Assembly: GCA_014763515.1 (NCBI GenBank)
Contig: JACXVH010000119.1
Span: 1-9,589 of the forward strand
Length of the DNA: 9,589 nt
Origin: Flavobacteriaceae bacterium
GTDB taxonomy: Bacteria; Bacteroidota; Bacteroidia; Flavobacteriales; Flavobacteriaceae
Direction: 5' to 3'
The notes under the pieces are model-generated. The model was not told the DNA's origin and did not search any database. It saw only the letters and a list, made by a program, of their open reading frames with translations. The stretch's first letter is position 1; the number at the start of each line of letters is the position of its first letter. Shown here in pieces: positions 1-6,397 of this stretch. The translations under genes and the position numbers were made by a program.

Positions 1-324
1 AATACAAAAGATAAGATTCTCTTCATTGAAGATTTAGACGAATATCTATATCATGTTGACAGAATGATGTATAATTTAAAACGTAACGGATATTTCGACA
101 ATGTAAAAGGAATTATAGTAGGAAGCATGAGCGATATGCATGATAATGAAATTCCATTTGGACAAAATGAAGTGCAAATTATTAATGAAATTACCAAAGA
201 ATATAACATTCCCATTGCGTTCGATTTTCCTGCCGGACATCAAAAAGACAATCGCACTTTAATTCTTGGAAGTCAAGTTGAATTTGATGTGAATGAAAAA
301 GAAGTAAAGCTTCGTTTTGAATAA
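1..324 (+). CDS. LD-carboxypeptidase (peptidase S66 family), C-terminal part
   Basis: The reading frame is open from the first base and ends at TAA 322-324, so only the last 107 residues are present. They match the C-terminal domain of LD-carboxypeptidases (LdcA/MccF, family S66), cytoplasmic serine peptidases that remove the terminal D-alanine from murein tetrapeptides during peptidoglycan recycling. Visible motifs are an FIEDLDE stretch (local residues 8-14), whose Glu10 fits the catalytic glutamate, then a VDRM segment, GIIVGSM, and FPAGH, whose His80 (bases 238-240) fits the catalytic histidine. The nucleophilic serine would lie upstream of the window. A start at the ATG at base 64 would cut off the glutamate motif, so this is a partial gene rather than a small complete one. 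The family call is firm; whether the substrate is murein or a MccC-like compound cannot be told from this part. Confidence 0.9.
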   Translation, partial: NTKDKILFIEDLDEYLYHVDRMMYNLKRNGYFDNVKGIIVGSMSDMHDNEIPFGQNEVQIINEITKEYNIPIAFDFPAGHQKDNRTLILGSQVEFDVNEKEVKLRFE

Positions 325-325
325 G

Positions 326-363
326 ATTGACACATTGACTAATCGAAAATTGACAAATTGAAA
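326..363. repeat. Degenerate 7-8 nt tandem repeat (ATTGACA-type)
   Basis: The 41-base gap between the carboxypeptidase gene and yraN consists almost entirely of five degenerate units: ATTGACAC, ATTGACTA, ATCGAAA, ATTGACAA and ATTGAAA. The larger blocks ATTGACACATTGA (326-338) and ATTGACAAATTGA (349-361) agree at 12 of 13 positions. The units and their order are read directly. That this is a copy of a dispersed intergenic repeat is inference. I see no convincing promoter in the gap, so yraN is probably cotranscribed with the gene before it. Confidence 0.6.
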
Positions 364-365
364 TA

Positions 366-725
366 ATGGCTGAACATAATGAGTTAGGAAAATTAGGCGA
401 AGAACTTGCCGTTGAATTTCTTTTAGAGCAAGGCTATAAAATTTTAGAAACCAATTGGCGTTTTGACAAAGCCGAAATAGATATTATCGCTCAAAAAGGG
501 AACATATTAGCAATTGTAGAGGTAAAAACCAGATCGAGTATAGAATTTGGGCTTCCGCAAGACTTTGTAAAACCTAAAAAAATTCAACTTTTAGTTAAAG
601 CTGTAAATGAATATGTTGAAAAAAAAGATTTAGATGTTGAAATTCGTTTTGATATTATCGCAATTACAACAAACAAACAAAATCATAACATTGAGCATCT
701 TACAGATGCTTTTTATTATTTTTAA
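366..725 (+). CDS. yraN: YraN/UPF0102 family nuclease-fold protein
   Basis: This complete 119-residue protein has the usual size and motif order of the UPF0102 (YraN) family, which has a restriction-endonuclease-like fold and is related to Holliday junction resolvases. Visible motifs are the N-terminal G8-x-x-G11-E12-x-x-A15 helix, QGYKIL with N30 and R32, then E37-x-D39 (EIDII), E52-V-K54-T-R (VEVKTR) and FG-x-P (61-64). The acidic residues E37, D39 and E52 with K54 match the PD-(D/E)xK nuclease arrangement. No strong functional assignment exists for the family; a nuclease or DNA-processing role is inferred from the fold. The ATG at 366 is the natural start, since the conserved first helix begins just after it. 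The final codons overlap a terminator-like hairpin (694-723). Confidence 0.93.
   Translation: MAEHNELGKLGEELAVEFLLEQGYKILETNWRFDKAEIDIIAQKGNILAIVEVKTRSSIEFGLPQDFVKPKKIQLLVKAVNEYVEKKDLDVEIRFDIIAITTNKQNHNIEHLTDAFYYF
694..723 (+). terminator. Candidate intrinsic terminator overlapping the 3' end of yraN
   Basis: AGCATC (694-699) and GATGCT (705-710) form a perfect 6-bp stem around the 5-nt loop TTACA, with a possible extra G-U pair at the base (693/711). The stem runs directly into a T-rich tract (711-723) broken by two A residues. This is a textbook intrinsic terminator shape, though the stem is short. It lies inside the last codons of yraN, whose stop is at 723-725. It would separate the yraN transcript from the ACT-domain gene, which has a possible promoter just downstream. 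Confidence 0.5.
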
Positions 726-757
726 GTTAATTTTATAACAATATGTGTTTTTATTCT

Positions 758-765
758 TAAATTTG
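758..765 (+). promoter_or_regulatory. Possible Bacteroidota -7 element (TAAATTTG) before the ACT-domain gene
   Basis: TAAATTTG fits the TAnnTTTG -7 consensus used by the primary sigma factor of Bacteroidota. It lies 14 bases upstream of the ATG at 780, which would give a very short leader. No clear TTG -33 element is present 17-23 bases upstream, so the match is incomplete. The terminator-like hairpin just upstream makes a promoter here more plausible. Confidence 0.4.
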
Positions 766-779
766 CAAGAAACTAAAAA

Positions 780-1448
780 ATGAAAACAATTTCCTCAGTT
801 GTTGAACACTACATTAAAACAAAGCCCTTTTTATTAAATTCTATTTCGCAAGGTATTATAAACCTGACTTCTTTAGCAAGAATTATGATGCCGGAAATTG
901 AAAAAGAATTAGGTAAAGATGTAAAACAAGGTGCTGTAGTAATGGCATTAAAGCGTTTGTCAGAAGAACTAGATTTTAGAATAAATCATAAAATTTCGAA
1001 AGTATTAAAGAATATTGGAGAAATTACTGTACGTTCATCTTTAGTAGATTATGCTTTTGTAGTATCTGAAACTTTATTAGAAAATCAAGCACGTTTAATA
1101 TCTGAAGTAAATAAAAATAAAGATCTTTTTTATACCTCATCTAGAGGTGTAAACGAATCTAATATTATTGTAAGCTCTTCTATCTCTGCAAATGTTGAAG
1201 AAATCTTTAAAAATGAAAAAAGAACTCATCGCGTAGATGATTTATCATCAATTACGGTAAAATTACCGCAGGTAAACGTTACAATTCCAGGGGTTTTCTA
1301 CTACATTTTTCAAAGATTAGCATGGGAAGGTGTAATTATACACGAAGTAATTTCTACTACAAATGAATTTACTGTAATCGTTCATGACAAACAAATAGAT
1401 ATTGCTTTTAAAGTAATTAAAGATTTAAAAAATACAGAAGACTTTTAA
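780..1448 (+). CDS. Conserved Bacteroidota protein with two ACT-like modules
   Basis: This 222-residue protein belongs to a family I recognise from Bacteroidota genomes, where it is often labelled aspartate kinase. No amino-acid kinase domain is present. Residues 1-70 are a predicted helical N-terminal part of winged-helix-like length (EGIINLTSLA-like and AVVMALKRL segments). Residues about 80-143 and 157-216 look like two successive ACT modules; the second has a strand, a PGVFYYIFQRLAWEGV helix and an NEFTVIV strand. Paired ACT modules in aspartokinases bind amino acids as allosteric effectors, so a ligand-sensing or regulatory role is a reasonable inference; the ligand and target are unknown. 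The protein is predicted soluble. Its gene lies between a terminator-like hairpin and sprE, with 100 bases before sprE, so it may be a single-gene unit or may read into sprE. Confidence 0.75.
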   Translation: MKTISSVVEHYIKTKPFLLNSISQGIINLTSLARIMMPEIEKELGKDVKQGAVVMALKRLSEELDFRINHKISKVLKNIGEITVRSSLVDYAFVVSETLLENQARLISEVNKNKDLFYTSSRGVNESNIIVSSSISANVEEIFKNEKRTHRVDDLSSITVKLPQVNVTIPGVFYYIFQRLAWEGVIIHEVISTTNEFTVIVHDKQIDIAFKVIKDLKNTEDF

Positions 1449-1548
1449 AAAAATCTTTTTTTTTCATATAAGAAAAAGAAACGTATTTTTACCGTTCTTT
1501 ATACTAAAACTAAGGTTTTGTAGTTAAAGGAATTAAACAACTTTAAAC

Positions 1549-4158
1549 TTGAAAAAGACTCTTTATAAATATTTATTTGTAACCGCTATCGTTTTTACAG
1601 TTATTGCGTGTTCTGTAAAAAAAGACAGGTTTTTAAATCGTAGTTTTCATTCAGTAACAACTGAATACAACGTCTTATACAATGGAAATTTAGCCATGGA
1701 AACTGGCCTGAATGAACTTGTTGCTACTTATAATGACAACTTCTGGGATATTTTACCTATTGAAAGAATGCCCGACAAAGAAGAAAGCATTTTACCCGGT
1801 CAAACCAAAAATACAAACTTTGAAAGAGCCGAAGAAAAAGCAGTAAAAGCCATCCAAAAACATTCAATGAATATAGGCGGACTTGAAAAAAATCCTCAAA
1901 TGGATGAAGCTTATTTACTTCTTGGTAAGGCACGCTATTACGACAATCGTTTCATTCCTGCATTGGAAGCTTTAAATTATATTTTATATAAATATCCTAA
2001 TAGTGATAAAATTTATCACGCTAAGGTTTGGAGAGAAAAAGTAAATATTCGTATCGACAACAATGAAACGGCAATCAAAAACTTAAAGAAGTTATTAGAT
2101 AACGAAAAAATTGACGGTCAAGATTTAGCAGACGCAAACGCCATGCTAACACAAGCCTATTTAAATGTAGAATATCCAGACAGCGCTATTGCTACACTAA
2201 AAATAGCAAAAGAGTTTACAAAAAATAAAGAAGAAAAAGCAAGATACACTTTTATACTAGGGCAACTTTACGAAAAAATGAATTATGCCGATAGTGCATT
2301 TAGTACTTTTCAAGAAGTTATCGATTTAAAAAGAAAATCTCCACGTAGATATGTTATTCAGGCTCATGCTAAACAAGCAGTCCAATTCGATTACAAAAAT
2401 GGAGACACTATAGCATTCTTAGAAAAATTCAATAAACTTATTGCTGATAGAGAAAACAGACCTTATTTAAATATTCTTTATCATCAGAAAGGAATTTTTT
2501 ACGATAAATTTGAGCAAGATTCTTTAGCAAAGAGATTTTACAACTTATCGAATAAACTACAAGCTCAAGATCAATATTTAGTAGCATCAAACTATAGAAA
2601 TATAGCTGAGATCGATTTTAGAAATGCCGAATATAAAATAGCCGGCATGTATTATGATAGTACACTTTCAAAATTAAATGACAAAACAAGAGAATATCGA
2701 AAAATTAAAAAGAAAAGAGACAATCTTGTAGATGTTATTTATTACGAAGATATAGCGAAACAAAATGATAGCATACTTTCAATAGTTGCAATGACAGATG
2801 AAGGCAGAAAAACTTATTTCGAAAACTATATCGTAAAACTAAAAAAAGAAGACGAAAAAAAGGCTAAAATAGCAGCTGAAAAGGCAGAAAAAGAAGCAAA
2901 TAAACAGGCAAACTTAGCTGGAGGGAACAAACCAAACCCAAACTTCAATCCAAACCCAAATGCTGTTAAAATGCAAGGAATGCTTCCTCCGATGGGCGGA
3001 AATGACTTGGCATCAAATAGTAATTTCTATTTTTATAATCCTTCAACTGTAAGCTATGGAAAAATAGAATTCAAGAAAAAATGGGGCAATAGAAAATACA
3101 AAGAAAATTGGAGACAAATTAAAGGCGGAGGAGATTTCTCTGATAACGATTTTGCAGACAATGATACCATCAGCGAAGAAAAAGAAGAATTGGTTGAAAA
3201 CCCAGCCTACACAACCGATTTTTACATTAGTCAGTTACCAACAGACCAAAAAATCATAGATAGCTTAGGTAGAGACCGAAATGATGCTTATTATCAACTT
3301 GGACTTATTTACAAAGAAAAGTTCAAAGAATATGAGTTAGCAGCAAATAGATTAGAACAATTATTGCAAAACAACCCTGAAGAACGCTTAATTCTTCCAG
3401 CTAAATATAATTTGTTTAAAATTTATGAGATTTTGAAATCTGATAAAGCTTTAGTCTATAAAAACGATATTATTACAAATTACCCAGATAGTCGCTATGC
3501 TCAAATTGTACAAAACCCAACGACTGCTCTAGAAGAAGATGAAAACCCTGAATTATATTTCAATAAACTTTATAAAAAATATGAATCAGGAGATATTCGA
3601 TTTACATATACAGAAGTTAATCAAAAAACCATAGACTATTTTGGTGATGAAATGATGCCAAAATATGAATTATTAAAAGCAAAAGTATTAGCTAGAACTA
3701 ATGGTTTAGAAAGTTACAAATCGGCACTAAATTATGTCGCATTAACTTATCCAAACAATGAAGAGGGAAAACAAGCTCAAGAAATTTTAGACAACGATGT
3801 TCCGAAATTAGAGGCTTTAGAATTTACAAATGAAGACAAAAGAAGTTGGAAACTAATCTTCCCTAAAGCTTATGCTGAAGGAGAAAATTATGAGAAACTT
3901 ACAAAAGTGTTAGATAAATATATAGAAGACAGTCATAATACCGACTTGAAAGTCTCTGTAGATTTATACAACTTAGAAAATGATTTTGTCGTAGTTCATG
4001 GTTTCCTTTCTAAAGAATCAGCAAACGCAGCTTTAACACTATTAAAAGAATACAAAGATTACAAAATAAAAGATACTGCTTATTCCATTTCAACAGAGAA
4101 TTACATTATTGTACAAGCCAAAAAACAATTTGAAGATTGGCTTATAAAAAATAAATAA
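1549..4158 (+). CDS. sprE: SprE/PorW-type gliding and type IX secretion lipoprotein
   Basis: This 869-residue protein matches SprE of Flavobacterium johnsoniae and PorW of Porphyromonas gingivalis in length and layout. These are lipoproteins needed for type IX secretion and, in gliding species, for surface motility. The N-terminus has two lysines, a hydrophobic stretch and a V-I-A-C lipobox, with Cys21 as the acylation site. Residues about 117-300 and 575-655 contain TPR-like helical repeats. Residues about 429-455 are a Lys/Glu/Ala-rich predicted coiled coil, followed by an Asn/Pro-rich linker to about 475. The last 110 residues form an alternating strand/helix domain (VVVHGF, then TENYIIVQ). 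The start is TTG at 1549: an in-frame stop lies at 1534-1536 and no ATG precedes the signal peptide. A bactofilin gene follows after 18 bases, so the two are probably cotranscribed. The 100-base upstream gap contains no promoter I trust. Confidence 0.88.
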   Translation: MKKTLYKYLFVTAIVFTVIACSVKKDRFLNRSFHSVTTEYNVLYNGNLAMETGLNELVATYNDNFWDILPIERMPDKEESILPGQTKNTNFERAEEKAVKAIQKHSMNIGGLEKNPQMDEAYLLLGKARYYDNRFIPALEALNYILYKYPNSDKIYHAKVWREKVNIRIDNNETAIKNLKKLLDNEKIDGQDLADANAMLTQAYLNVEYPDSAIATLKIAKEFTKNKEEKARYTFILGQLYEKMNYADSAFSTFQEVIDLKRKSPRRYVIQAHAKQAVQFDYKNGDTIAFLEKFNKLIADRENRPYLNILYHQKGIFYDKFEQDSLAKRFYNLSNKLQAQDQYLVASNYRNIAEIDFRNAEYKIAGMYYDSTLSKLNDKTREYRKIKKKRDNLVDVIYYEDIAKQNDSILSIVAMTDEGRKTYFENYIVKLKKEDEKKAKIAAEKAEKEANKQANLAGGNKPNPNFNPNPNAVKMQGMLPPMGGNDLASNSNFYFYNPSTVSYGKIEFKKKWGNRKYKENWRQIKGGGDFSDNDFADNDTISEEKEELVENPAYTTDFYISQLPTDQKIIDSLGRDRNDAYYQLGLIYKEKFKEYELAANRLEQLLQNNPEERLILPAKYNLFKIYEILKSDKALVYKNDIITNYPDSRYAQIVQNPTTALEEDENPELYFNKLYKKYESGDIRFTYTEVNQKTIDYFGDEMMPKYELLKAKVLARTNGLESYKSALNYVALTYPNNEEGKQAQEILDNDVPKLEALEFTNEDKRSWKLIFPKAYAEGENYEKLTKVLDKYIEDSHNTDLKVSVDLYNLENDFVVVHGFLSKESANAALTLLKEYKDYKIKDTAYSISTENYIIVQAKKQFEDWLIKNK

Positions 4159-4176
4159 CCCCAAAAACCTAAAACT

Positions 4177-4569
4177 ATGTTTGACAAAACAAAAACCAAA
4201 GAAAGTGCTCTTGGCAAAACAAACAGAATTGTTGAAGGAACTATTATTAAAGGTAACATTCAATCTAAAGCCGATTTTAGACTAGATGGCGTTTTAATAG
4301 GGAATTATAATTCTTCTGGTAAGTTAGTTATCGGACCATCTGGAGAAGTGCAGGGCGATATTACATGTAAAAACATTGATATCGAAGGTAAATTTTCTGG
4401 AAAATTAGAAGTTGTAGAATTGTTGAGTGTAAAATCTACTGCTCACATTAAAGGCGACGTTGTCGTTGGAAAATTAGCTGTAGAACCTGGTGCAAATTTT
4501 GAAGCTACATGTGTAATGAAAAGCCAATTAAAAAAATTGCCACATGAACAATCCGAAAAAACAGCCTAG
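4177..4569 (+). CDS. Bactofilin family polymer-forming protein
   Basis: This 130-residue protein is a bactofilin (DUF583). Bactofilins self-assemble without nucleotide into filaments and act as membrane-associated scaffolds in cell shape, wall synthesis and localisation of other proteins. The core, residues about 17-112, shows the short-period beta-helix pattern of the family: G-x-I-I-x-G-N-I, F-R-L-D-G, L-V-I-G-P-S-G-x-V-x-G-D-I, then repeated I-x-G-x-F-x-G-x-L and H-I-K-G-D-V-V-V-G units. The first 16 and last 18 residues are charged, disordered-looking tails, as is usual. There is no membrane segment. The gene starts 18 bases after sprE, and its last 26 bases are overlapped in another frame by the small atpZ-like gene. 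Its placement between a secretion lipoprotein gene and ATP synthase genes suggests shared transcription, not necessarily shared function. Confidence 0.93.
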   Translation: MFDKTKTKESALGKTNRIVEGTIIKGNIQSKADFRLDGVLIGNYNSSGKLVIGPSGEVQGDITCKNIDIEGKFSGKLEVVELLSVKSTAHIKGDVVVGKLAVEPGANFEATCVMKSQLKKLPHEQSEKTA

Positions 4570-4678
4570 CAAGTGGATGGCATATTTAAAACAAGCATTA
4601 ACACTCTTCGGAGTGTTTTTGGCTTTATATTTAGTCATTAAAAAAGTACAACAAATTAGCAAAGAAGATAATGAATAA
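4544..4678 (+). CDS. Short AtpZ-like single-helix membrane protein
   Basis: An ATG at 4544 opens a 44-codon frame ending at TAA 4676-4678. It overlaps the bactofilin gene by 26 bases and the next gene by 8 bases (ATGAATAA), which suggests translational coupling. The product has a basic N-terminus (KKQPSKW), one hydrophobic helix (about residues 18-32, LTLFGVFLALYLV) and a charged tail (KKVQQISKED). Position and tail resemble the C-terminal half of AtpZ/AtpI-family proteins encoded just before atpB, which are linked to assembly or magnesium and calcium handling of the Fo sector. Typical AtpZ proteins are about 70-100 residues with two helices, so this one seems to have lost the first. The reading frame, overlaps and helix are seen directly; the AtpZ identity comes from context and pattern. 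It could also be a decayed remnant. Confidence 0.6.
   Translation: MNNPKKQPSKWMAYLKQALTLFGVFLALYLVIKKVQQISKEDNE
4600..4620 (+). terminator. UUCG-capped hairpin with T-run inside the atpZ-like gene
   Basis: AACACTC (4600-4606) and GAGTGTT (4611-4617) form a perfect 7-bp stem closed by the tetraloop TTCG. With its C-G closing pair this is the very stable cUUCGg form often found in intrinsic terminators. Five T residues (4616-4620) follow, two of them in the stem, and then GG, so the U-tract is short. The hairpin lies 31 bases after the bactofilin stop. It could end or reduce the sprE-bactofilin transcript. It also codes for the T-L-F-G-V-F helix residues, so it may simply reflect coding sequence. 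Confidence 0.4.
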
Positions 4679-5057
4679 CTTCTCTATACTAAAAGACCAA
4701 AAAATTTTATTCCCCATTCTTTTTTTGATAATATGCAATGCACTTTTTTACATTATTTCAGGTGATAATTTAGAGTTAAGTTTTGCACAAAAAGTGTTTT
4801 TTTTCGAGACAATTTTGACCTTTTTTTTACTATTAATTTCTATTTTTTATACAAAAAAATCAGACCAACTCGGCTTCATTTTCCTTGTTACACTCACAAT
4901 TAAAAATATTTTAGTTTATTTGTTCTATTCTTTAACGATTACCGAGCAAACGAAAACGATTTCAAACAAGCTCTATTTTATCATTATCTTTTTATCATTT
5001 CTTTGCTTAGACGTCTATTTTACAGCCGTTCTACTACAAAAAAACAGTAAAAAGTAA
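4671..5057 (+). CDS. Four-helix membrane protein of unknown function in the AtpI position
   Basis: This 128-residue protein has four predicted membrane helices, at about residues 12-29, 42-60, 67-86 and 101-122, short loops and a basic C-terminus (QKNSKK). I do not recognise catalytic or binding motifs. It may belong to a Flavobacteriia family of unknown function that commonly precedes atpB (DUF6168, from memory and not checked). Its size, four helices and location between an atpZ-like gene and atpB match AtpI, an assembly helper of the c-ring, but sequence similarity to AtpI is not obvious. The start ATG overlaps the previous stop, arguing for coupled translation. The gene contains two runs of eight T (4797-4804 and 4821-4828), which are slippage-prone. 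Its product should sit in the inner membrane. A function in ATP synthase assembly is inference from position only. Confidence 0.75.
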   Translation: MNNFSILKDQKILFPILFLIICNALFYIISGDNLELSFAQKVFFFETILTFFLLLISIFYTKKSDQLGFIFLVTLTIKNILVYLFYSLTITEQTKTISNKLYFIIIFLSFLCLDVYFTAVLLQKNSKK

Positions 5058-5076
5058 ATTTGTATAACAAATCAGC

Positions 5077-5126
5077 AAAAAAAAAAGATATTCTAACTTG
5101 GAATTTTAATTAAAGTTGTACTTTTG
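5077..5126 (+). promoter_or_regulatory. atpB operon promoter with upstream A-tract
   Basis: TTG (5098-5100) and TACTTTTG (5119-5126), 18 bases apart, match the Bacteroidota/Flavobacterium primary promoter (TTG, 17-23 bases, TAnnTTTG) at every defined position. Transcription should begin a few bases after 5126, giving a leader of roughly 30 bases before the GTG start of atpB. A run of ten A (5077-5086) ends 11 bases upstream of the -33 element and could act as an UP-type enhancer. This is the best promoter match in the window and implies that the ATP synthase genes can be expressed independently of sprE and bactofilin. Confidence 0.75.
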
Positions 5127-5161
5127 CAAAAATTTTTAAGAACCATACAAATTATTTAATT

Positions 5162-6358
5162 GTGATTCTGAGAAAACCACTATCAATTTTAGCAGCTTTA
5201 ATGCTGGTTTTTACTGCTTCAAATGCTTTAGCTTCAGATACTGTAGATAGTATAAAAGTTGAAAGTCATGAAGTTCATGAAGAACATGCAACTCATGAAG
5301 TAGCAGAAGGTCATGAAAGTTTATCTCCAAAAGAGGTAATTAATGAGCATATTGCACATCACTTAAAAGATGATTATTATTTCACTTTTTTTGCTGATGA
5401 GGCAGAAAACAAACACTATGGTTTTGCTTTACCAGTTATTTTAATTGATAACGGTCTAAAAGTGTTTTCAGCTTCTGAGTTTCACCATGGTGAAACTACA
5501 GTAGAAAAAGATGGTCAATTTTACGTATTACATCACGGTAAAATTTATAAAACAGATGCTACTGGTGATTTAAAATTAGACGAACATCATCACCCAACAG
5601 TTGAAAAACCAATCAACTTTTCAATTACTAAAAATGTTTTCTCACTTTTAATTACAGCTATTTTATTATTTGTAATGTTTACTTCTTTAGCTAAAACATA
5701 CAAAAATGGACCAAATAGCCTACCAAAAGGATTTAGTCGTGTTCTAGAACCACTTGTAATTTACGTTAGAGATGAAATTGCTCGTCCAAACATAGGTGAG
5801 AAAAAATACAAAAAATTCATGCCGTTTTTGTTAACGGTTTTCTTCCTAATTTGGTTATTAAACTTAATCGGATTAACACCTCTAGGAATTAATGTTACTG
5901 GTAACATTACAGTTACTTTATGCTTAGCTTTATTTACATTCTTTATAACGCAATTTAGTGCAAATAAAGATTATTGGGGACACATATTTTGGATGCCAGG
6001 TGTACCGGTTCCAATGAAAATTATATTAGCTCCTATTGAAGTTTTAGGTATGTTCACTAAACCTTTCTCATTGATGATTCGTTTATTCGCAAACATTACA
6101 GCAGGTCACACTGTAGTTATGGGGTTAATTGCGATTGTTTTCTTAATGAAAGAACAATTATCTACAGGTGGAGCAATAGGAACTTCATTAGCTTTAACAT
6201 TATTTATTTCGATTATAGAATTATTAGTTGCGTTCTTACAAGCATTTATCTTCACTATGTTATCATCATTATTTATTGGTATGGCGGTTCAAGATCATCA
6301 CCATGATGAACACCACTCTGAAGATGTTTTAGGAGAATATGACAATTCTATAGTGTAA
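5162..6358 (+). CDS. atpB: ATP synthase Fo subunit a with secreted histidine-rich N-terminal extension
   Basis: Subunit a forms the two proton half-channels beside the c-ring. The 398-residue product is much longer than E. coli AtpB (271). Residues 1-24 look like a cleavable signal peptide (ending A-L-A before Ser25), and residues 25 to about 155 form a hydrophilic, histidine-rich domain expected in the periplasm. The classic membrane core follows, with helices near 158-177, 220-238, 247-265, 286-312, 315-329 and 341-375. R307 (in IRLFANITAGH) is the essential arginine. H316 and E353 occupy the E. coli E219 and H245 positions, the swapped pair also found in mitochondria, and Q360 matches Q252. 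The C-terminal tail is again histidine-rich (379-385). The start is GTG at 5162, because the next ATG (codon 14) would break the signal peptide. The long N-terminus is a known Bacteroidota trait; its role is unknown. Confidence 0.96.
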   Translation: MILRKPLSILAALMLVFTASNALASDTVDSIKVESHEVHEEHATHEVAEGHESLSPKEVINEHIAHHLKDDYYFTFFADEAENKHYGFALPVILIDNGLKVFSASEFHHGETTVEKDGQFYVLHHGKIYKTDATGDLKLDEHHHPTVEKPINFSITKNVFSLLITAILLFVMFTSLAKTYKNGPNSLPKGFSRVLEPLVIYVRDEIARPNIGEKKYKKFMPFLLTVFFLIWLLNLIGLTPLGINVTGNITVTLCLALFTFFITQFSANKDYWGHIFWMPGVPVPMKIILAPIEVLGMFTKPFSLMIRLFANITAGHTVVMGLIAIVFLMKEQLSTGGAIGTSLALTLFISIIELLVAFLQAFIFTMLSSLFIGMAVQDHHHDEHHSEDVLGEYDNSIV

Positions 6359-6397
6359 TTTTTTTGAATTTTTGTTTAATTATATAAATCAATTATC

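Noticed and set aside
1436..1464. Terminator after the ACT-domain gene
   Set aside because: Only weak A-U pairing (AGAAGA with TCTTTT, including a G-U pair) precedes the T-run; no GC-rich stem is present, so the T-run alone is not enough.
1484..1492. TATTTTTAC as a promoter for sprE
   Set aside because: It lacks the final G of TAnnTTTG and has no TTG at the right distance upstream, in a region of simple A/T runs.
5055..5072. TAAATTTG as a second atpB promoter and a small ATTTGT/ACAAAT hairpin
   Set aside because: No -33 TTG lies at a suitable distance, the stem has only six mostly A-T pairs, and it is followed by A rather than T residues. The downstream promoter is much better.
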